A DNA stretch of 64,000 bases from positions 1-64,000 of the forward strand of contig JADLDL010000277.1 of the NCBI GenBank assembly GCA_020846655.1, in the 5' to 3' direction. How positions within the stretch are numbered: the first letter of the stretch is position 1; each line of letters opens with the position of its first letter. The stretch comes from Saprospiraceae bacterium (GTDB taxonomy: Bacteria > Bacteroidota > Bacteroidia > Chitinophagales > Saprospiraceae). Both the position numbers and the translations under genes were made by a program. The notes under the pieces were generated by a model. That model worked only from the letters and a program-made list of their open reading frames with translations, had not been told where the DNA came from and did no database searches. Positions 60,633 to 64,000 of this stretch are shown piece by piece.

Positions 60633-60883
60633 GGCAAAATGTAACATGTAAAAGCCAAAATGTAAAAGGGTGATCTGGCGGAGAAGGGAGTCCTGCGGCG
60701 CATTGATCTGTCTTTTTACCAGCACCTCTTTTTTGTCTTTTTAAAGTGTCGGAGTGTAGTTTTTTTAATCGTTTGTTCAAAAATATACCTGCCCAGCGGG
60801 CAACACAGATGCCGCCAGAATACCCAGCCCCCGCAAGCCACCCTTTTGACTTCTACATTTTACATTCTACATTTTACATTTCC
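60633..60883. repeat. Heptamer repeat island E (AAAATGT), inverted arms
   Basis: The left arm (60633-60672) holds AAAATGT, AACATGT, AAAAGCC, AAAATGT, AAAAGGG, TG; the right arm (60838-60883) holds CACCC, TTTTGACTT, then ACATTTT and ACATTCT units. The centre is about 165 bases and unique. It is the same family as island C but with a longer centre. The right arm touches the ATG of the next gene and forms its leader. There is no gene in the centre. Confidence 0.85.
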
Positions 60884-61222
60884 ATGAGCATACAAGAAGC
60901 ACAACAAACGGTAGATACCTGGATCCGGACGGTGGGGGTGAAATACTATTCGGAACTGACCAATACGGCTATTTTGATGGAAGAAGTGGGCGAGGTAGCC
61001 CGCCTGATGGCCCGTTTGTACGGCGAGCAATCGTTCAAAACTCCCGAACAGGCCAGCACCGCGCCGGCCGAGCTGGCCGATGAAATGGCGGATGTGCTGT
61101 TTGTGCTGATGTGCCTGGCCAACCAAACCGGCGTAGACCTGGAAGATGCCCTTCGGAAAAACCTCGACAAGAAAACCCGCCGCGATGCCACCCGCCACGC
61201 TGAAAACCCGAAATTGAAATAA
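60884..61222 (+). CDS. MazG-like nucleotide pyrophosphohydrolase
   Basis: Encodes 112 residues. The all-alpha NTP-PPase superfamily metal site is visible: LMEEVGEVARLMARLYGEQS (E33, E34, E37) and ELADEMADVLFVLMCLAN (E67, D70), the EExxE...ExxD arrangement. These enzymes hydrolyse (d)NTPs to NMP and PPi, perhaps house-cleaning aberrant nucleotides. ATG 60884 is chosen; upstream in-frame codons merely read the repeat. It is 9 bases before the hydrolase gene, in a three-gene run. Confidence 0.88.
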   Translation: MSIQEAQQTVDTWIRTVGVKYYSELTNTAILMEEVGEVARLMARLYGEQSFKTPEQASTAPAELADEMADVLFVLMCLANQTGVDLEDALRKNLDKKTRRDATRHAENPKLK

Positions 61223-61231
61223 CCCTGCCGT

Positions 61232-61999
61232 ATGCGCGCCTTGATCGAACCGTTTACCGCCTTTTTGCAGCGAAAAGCACTGTTTCGGCCCACTACCCTG
61301 CCGGAATCATATGCCTTCCGCTTCGATCACCCGTTTCGCGAATATTTTTTGGATACCCCCGACGGCGCCCGCCTGAATGTGCTTCATTTTCCGGCCGACT
61401 GGTTGCCCCGGCGCGGTGTCGTACTCTATTTCCACGGCAACCGCGACAACCTTCAGCGCTGGGGCGGCATGCACCGCGATTTTACCAGCCGGGGCTTCGA
61501 TTTTGTGGCGCCCGACTACCGGGGATACGGCAAAAGCAGCGGCTCGCCCAGCGAACACAGCCTGTACGAAGACGCCCGCCTGGTGTACGACTGGCTGCGC
61601 GTCGACTGTCCGGCACAACAATTGGTCCTGTACGGCCGCTCGCTGGGTACCGGCATGGCCTGCTACCTGGCTGCGCAGGTACGCGCCCGGCTGCTAATCC
61701 TGGAAACTCCGTTCGACAATATTCCCGGGCTGGTGGCCAGCCACCTGCGCCGCAGTGCACCGCCGTTTCGGCCCGCGTATTTTTTTCCCAACGACCGCCA
61801 CCTGCGCCAATCGCCGTTGCCAGCCTTGCTGTTTCACGGCACTGCCGACCGGGTGGTGCCCTACGACTGTGCCGCGCGGCTGCAAGCCAGCCTCAAGCCC
61901 GGCGACGAATTTATCACCCTGCCCGGCGGCACGCACCAAAACCTGCGCGACTTTGCGGCCTACCAGGAAAAACTAAACGAATGGCTGAACAAGCCCTGA
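61232..61999 (+). CDS. Alpha/beta hydrolase (ABHD13/BEM46-like)
   Basis: Encodes 255 residues. The alpha/beta fold has an oxyanion loop YFHGNRDNLQRWGG, nucleophile Ser137 in YGRSLGTGMACYLAAQ, Asp in LFHGTADRVVPYD and the final His in LPGGTHQNLRDF. The layout matches the ABHD13/YqkD group of membrane-associated serine hydrolases, though no clear N-terminal membrane segment is seen. Substrate unknown. It overlaps by 19 bases a possible earlier start of the next gene; with the chosen start of that gene there are 14 bases between them. Confidence 0.88.
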   Translation: MRALIEPFTAFLQRKALFRPTTLPESYAFRFDHPFREYFLDTPDGARLNVLHFPADWLPRRGVVLYFHGNRDNLQRWGGMHRDFTSRGFDFVAPDYRGYGKSSGSPSEHSLYEDARLVYDWLRVDCPAQQLVLYGRSLGTGMACYLAAQVRARLLILETPFDNIPGLVASHLRRSAPPFRPAYFFPNDRHLRQSPLPALLFHGTADRVVPYDCAARLQASLKPGDEFITLPGGTHQNLRDFAAYQEKLNEWLNKP

Positions 62000-62013
62000 T
62001 TTTCGCTACACCA

Positions 62014-62640
62014 ATGACGCCACACACACCGATCTCTATTGCCGCCTCGCGCATCACCAACCTGACGGATGCCCGCTATTTTGCCGCCAAAGAGGTGGAT
62101 ATACTGGGCTTTAACCTCGAAGAAGGCACCGAAGGATACTTGGACCCCATGTACATGAAAGCCATCCGCGAGTGGGTGGCAGGGCCAAAAATAATGGGCG
62201 AATTTGACCGGACGCCGGCGCGTACCGTCCGGGAGGCGGCGTCTTTTTACGGCCTGGATGCCGTGCAGGTAACCCAAGCGACCGAGCTCCACGAGTTGGC
62301 CGGCCTGGATGTGGTACTGGCTTTAGCCGGACCGGCCAGTGCTGCGGAAGCCGAAACGATGATGCAGGCCGCAGCGACGGCCGTTTCCGGTTTTGTGCTC
62401 GATTTTTCCGGCAGCGCATCGGCCGAACAGGCCTTGCTGGAACAAGCTGCCGCCTGGCAAGCCTTGTTTGCCCGGTACCCGGTGCGGCTGCTGCTCGACG
62501 TGCCGGCTGAGCGCTTGCCGGCGCTGCTGGACGCTCTTCGGCCCGCCGGCCTGGTGCTGCGCGGCGGAGAGGAAGAAAAAGTGGGCATCAAGTCGTTCGA
62601 ACAAATCGATGCGATTTTTGACATCCTTAGCCTGGACTGA
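62014..62640 (+). CDS. Divergent phosphoribosylanthranilate isomerase (TrpF)-like TIM barrel
   Basis: Encodes 208 residues. It aligns with TrpF in its order of strands and loops: ISIAASRITNLTDARYFAAK, EVDILGFNLEEGTEGYLDP, KIMGEFDRTPARTVREAASF, YGLDAVQVTQATELHEL. TrpF begins KICGITN with a catalytic Cys; here the place is AASRITN, so the Cys is missing. VLDFSGSASAEQ and GLVLRGGEEEKVGIKSF are at later barrel positions. It is therefore probably not a tryptophan-pathway enzyme. ATG 62014 is chosen because ATG 61981 would overlap the hydrolase gene by 19 bases. Confidence 0.75.
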   Translation: MTPHTPISIAASRITNLTDARYFAAKEVDILGFNLEEGTEGYLDPMYMKAIREWVAGPKIMGEFDRTPARTVREAASFYGLDAVQVTQATELHELAGLDVVLALAGPASAAEAETMMQAAATAVSGFVLDFSGSASAEQALLEQAAAWQALFARYPVRLLLDVPAERLPALLDALRPAGLVLRGGEEEKVGIKSFEQIDAIFDILSLD

Positions 62641-62655
62641 GCGCGGCCGCAGGCC

Positions 62656-62805
62656 TCAACCCGGTTGTTCAGTAGCCGGCGCCGCGGGCGCCTGAGCGGC
62701 TTTTTGCCGCTGGCTGATGACCAAATACAGGAAACCCAACACAATGGCGATCAGGACAAGAATATTGCGGATCGGAAAGGCTTGGCGAGACTGGCGCTGA
62801 AACAT
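62656..62805 (-). CDS. Small single-pass membrane protein
   Basis: Encodes 49 residues: MFQRQSRQAFPIRNILVLIA, then a hydrophobic helix IRNILVLIAIVLGFLYLVIS and a cytosolic tail of Gln/Ala/Pro (QRQKAAQAPAAPATEQPG). A longer frame from 62883 exists but its first 26 residues are poor. Such small proteins are common, and the function is unknown. It is convergent with the TrpF-like gene. Confidence 0.55.
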   Translation of the reverse strand: MFQRQSRQAFPIRNILVLIAIVLGFLYLVISQRQKAAQAPAAPATEQPG

Positions 62806-62881
62806 GCTGAGGGAGAAATGAAAGATGAGCGATACGGGATGAATTTTTGGGAGATAGTGGCAGCAAAAATAGGGTTTGTTC

Positions 62882-62925
62882 AAAAAAGATGTGCCACCCC
62901 GGTACTAACGGCGTGGCACATCTTT
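62882..62925 (-). terminator. Intrinsic terminator of the TolB-like gene
   Basis: AAAGATGTGCCAC (62885-62897) pairs with GTGGCACATCTTT (62913-62925) around a 15-base loop; on the minus strand it continues into a T-run (complement of 62882-62887). It lies 21 bases after the stop of the gene at 62946. Confidence 0.88.
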
Positions 62926-62945
62926 TATCGCTTAAAGTTCATTTC

Positions 62946-64000
62946 TCAATCCACCCAATCGGCCACGAACACATTGGTGTCGCGGGTACCGTTGTTATTG
63001 CGGTTGCTGCTCCAGGCTATTTTTTTGCCATCGGGCGAGAACATCGGGAAAGAATTGAAAATACTTTCGGAAGTGATGGCTTCCAGCCCGGTGCCGTCTT
63101 CGTTGATCATGTACAATTGAAAATCGTAGCCCTTAGAGGAGTGGTGGTTGCTGGAGAAAATAATTTTTTTGCCGGAAGGGTGAAAAAACGGCGCCCAGTT
63201 GGCTTTGCCGAGGTGGGTTACCTGGTGCAGGTTGGAACCATCGGCGTTGCAGGTATAAATTTCCATGTTGGTGGGGGCGACCAGGCCTTGCTGAAGCAGT
63301 TCACGGTACTCCTTGATTTCGTCGGCGGTTTTGGGCCGGCTGGCGCGGAACACGATTTTGGAGCCGTCTCGGTTAAAAAAAGCGCCGCCGTCGTAGCCCA
63401 GGTCGAAGGTGATTTGTTTCAGGCCGGAGCCGTCGAGGTTCATGGTCCAGAGTTCGAGGTCGCCTGAGCGGGTACTGGTAAACAGAATTTTATCGCCTTT
63501 GGGGCTCAACACGGCTTCGGCATCGTAGCCTGGGGAGTTGGTGAGGCGTTTGGTGATCTTGCCCTTCAGGTCGGCTACATAAATATCATAGGTGTCGTAA
63601 ATCGGCCAGAGGTATTTGCCGCCCTTGCGCAGTTCGGGGGTGGGCGGGCAGGTATCGGCGCCGGCCATGGTGCTGGCAAAAATGATCTGTTTGTTGCCGG
63701 GCATAAAATACGAACAGGTCGTCCGGCCTTTGCCGTTGCTGATGTTCAAGGGGCGGTAGTTTTTATTGCCGGCGGCTTTTTTTACCTCCATCGCAAAGAT
63801 TTGGTCGCAGCGCAGGCCCCAGGCGGCATTGTTGCTTTGGAAGGTGAGCCATTTGCTGTTGGGGCTCCAGTAGGCTTCGGCGTTGTCGCCGCCAAACGTG
63901 AGTTGGCGGATGTTGCGCAGGTGTTTTTCGGCGGCGGGTGCAGTCGGAGCCGGGGCGCTGGGCATTTGGGCCCAAATAGAGGTGCTGGAAATACTCAGGG
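62946..64000 (-). CDS. TolB-like WD40/PD40 beta-propeller, secreted, cut by the right edge
   Basis: The frame stays open to the window edge, giving about 351 residues with the start outside. Just before MPSAPAPTAPAAEK it reads SISSTSIWAQ, the end of a signal peptide (cleavage at WAQ), so the internal Met is not the start. Repeats of TolB/PD40 type follow: AEAYWSPNSKWLTFQSNN, IYVADLKGKITKRLTNSPGY, AEAVLSPKGDKILFTSTRSG, ELWTMNLDGSGLKQITFDLG, YTCNADGSNLHQVTHLGKAN and MFSPDGKKIAWSSNRN. Periplasmic propellers of this kind scaffold proteins or precede peptidases. No enzymatic domain is within the window. Confidence 0.88.
   Translation of the reverse strand, partial: LSISSTSIWAQMPSAPAPTAPAAEKHLRNIRQLTFGGDNAEAYWSPNSKWLTFQSNNAAWGLRCDQIFAMEVKKAAGNKNYRPLNISNGKGRTTCSYFMPGNKQIIFASTMAGADTCPPTPELRKGGKYLWPIYDTYDIYVADLKGKITKRLTNSPGYDAEAVLSPKGDKILFTSTRSGDLELWTMNLDGSGLKQITFDLGYDGGAFFNRDGSKIVFRASRPKTADEIKEYRELLQQGLVAPTNMEIYTCNADGSNLHQVTHLGKANWAPFFHPSGKKIIFSSNHHSSKGYDFQLYMINEDGTGLEAITSESIFNSFPMFSPDGKKIAWSSNRNNNGTRDTNVFVADWVD

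Noticed and set aside
1..64000. tRNA, rRNA, prophage or insertion sequence
   Set aside because: Scanning the gaps showed no cloverleaf, rRNA-like block, integrase, transposase or phage gene.

Overview
The window looks like chromosomal DNA of a Bacteroidota bacterium, most likely the Saprospiria (Saprospiraceae, Lewinella or Haliscomenobacter-like); the rank below phylum is inference. Four large secreted proteins end in type IX secretion (T9SS) sorting domains. Promoters match the Bacteroidota pattern TTTG-N19/20-TAnnTTTG, the ribosomal operon order is rpsF-rpsR-rplI, and a complete Na+-translocating NADH:quinone reductase operon is present. Most of the DNA is GC-rich. The exception is about 34.0-38.6 kb, which is clearly AT-richer and probably acquired or recombined. 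I see no rRNA, tRNA, CRISPR array, prophage or intact insertion sequence.

Layout. 0-7 kb: an edge fragment, a T9SS protein, then a minus-strand block with DUF5682, a PrsW-type protease, ribosomal proteins L9, S18 and S6, and a COG3650 lipoprotein. 7-11.2 kb: a lipoprotein serpin, DUF1304, an AlkZ-like winged-helix protein, an RBBP9-type hydrolase and a membrane protein. 11.4-22.1 kb: alpha-glucan phosphorylase, a giant BNR-repeat T9SS protein, two membrane proteins, panC and an O-antigen-ligase/TPR protein. 22.1-33.7 kb: a SnoaL-like protein, a PspC/adhesin-like membrane protein beside its PadR regulator, trhO, a TMTC-like TPR membrane protein, an SRPBCC protein, a MocR regulator divergent from a monooxygenase/flavoprotein pair, and a dihaem cytochrome c lipoprotein. 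34-39 kb: the AT-rich pair of T9SS proteins, one a pappalysin-type metalloprotease whose signal peptide is out of frame. 39-40.3 kb: an aminotransferase-V homologue lacking its PLP lysine. 40.5-50 kb: a sodium bioenergetics block, nqrABCDEF-apbE-nhaD, with a small Cys-rich membrane protein and a CBS protein. 50-55 kb: an unexplained structured block, an SDR, a secreted protein, a Cys/His-rich tandem repeat, pdxH, glyA and DUF2306. 55-57.7 kb: three tandem paralogues of an unrecognised secreted family. 57.8-64 kb: an ATP-grasp protein, a PKD-like membrane protein, a radical SAM enzyme, a MazG-like protein, a hydrolase, a divergent TrpF-like protein, a small membrane protein and a TolB-like protein cut by the window edge.

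How the genes work together. NqrA-F pumps Na+ outwards during NADH oxidation, ApbE attaches FMN to NqrB and NqrC, and NhaD returns Na+ in exchange for protons. PadR and the PspC protein form a regulator/envelope-stress pair, with a palindromic operator overlapping the padR promoter.

Signals the genes do not explain. (1) Five islands of short tandem units (7 bp in four, 9 bp in one) are arranged as inverted repeats that abut, and in two cases enter, neighbouring genes. (2) A 22-bp identical sequence containing the palindrome CTGACA-N6-TGTCAG lies upstream of two unlinked minus-strand genes at the same distance from a -7-like box. (3) Homopolymers (C10 and A6) in front of and inside the metalloprotease signal peptide could make it phase-variable. 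(4) There is a structured, apparently non-coding block at 49.9-50.4 kb.
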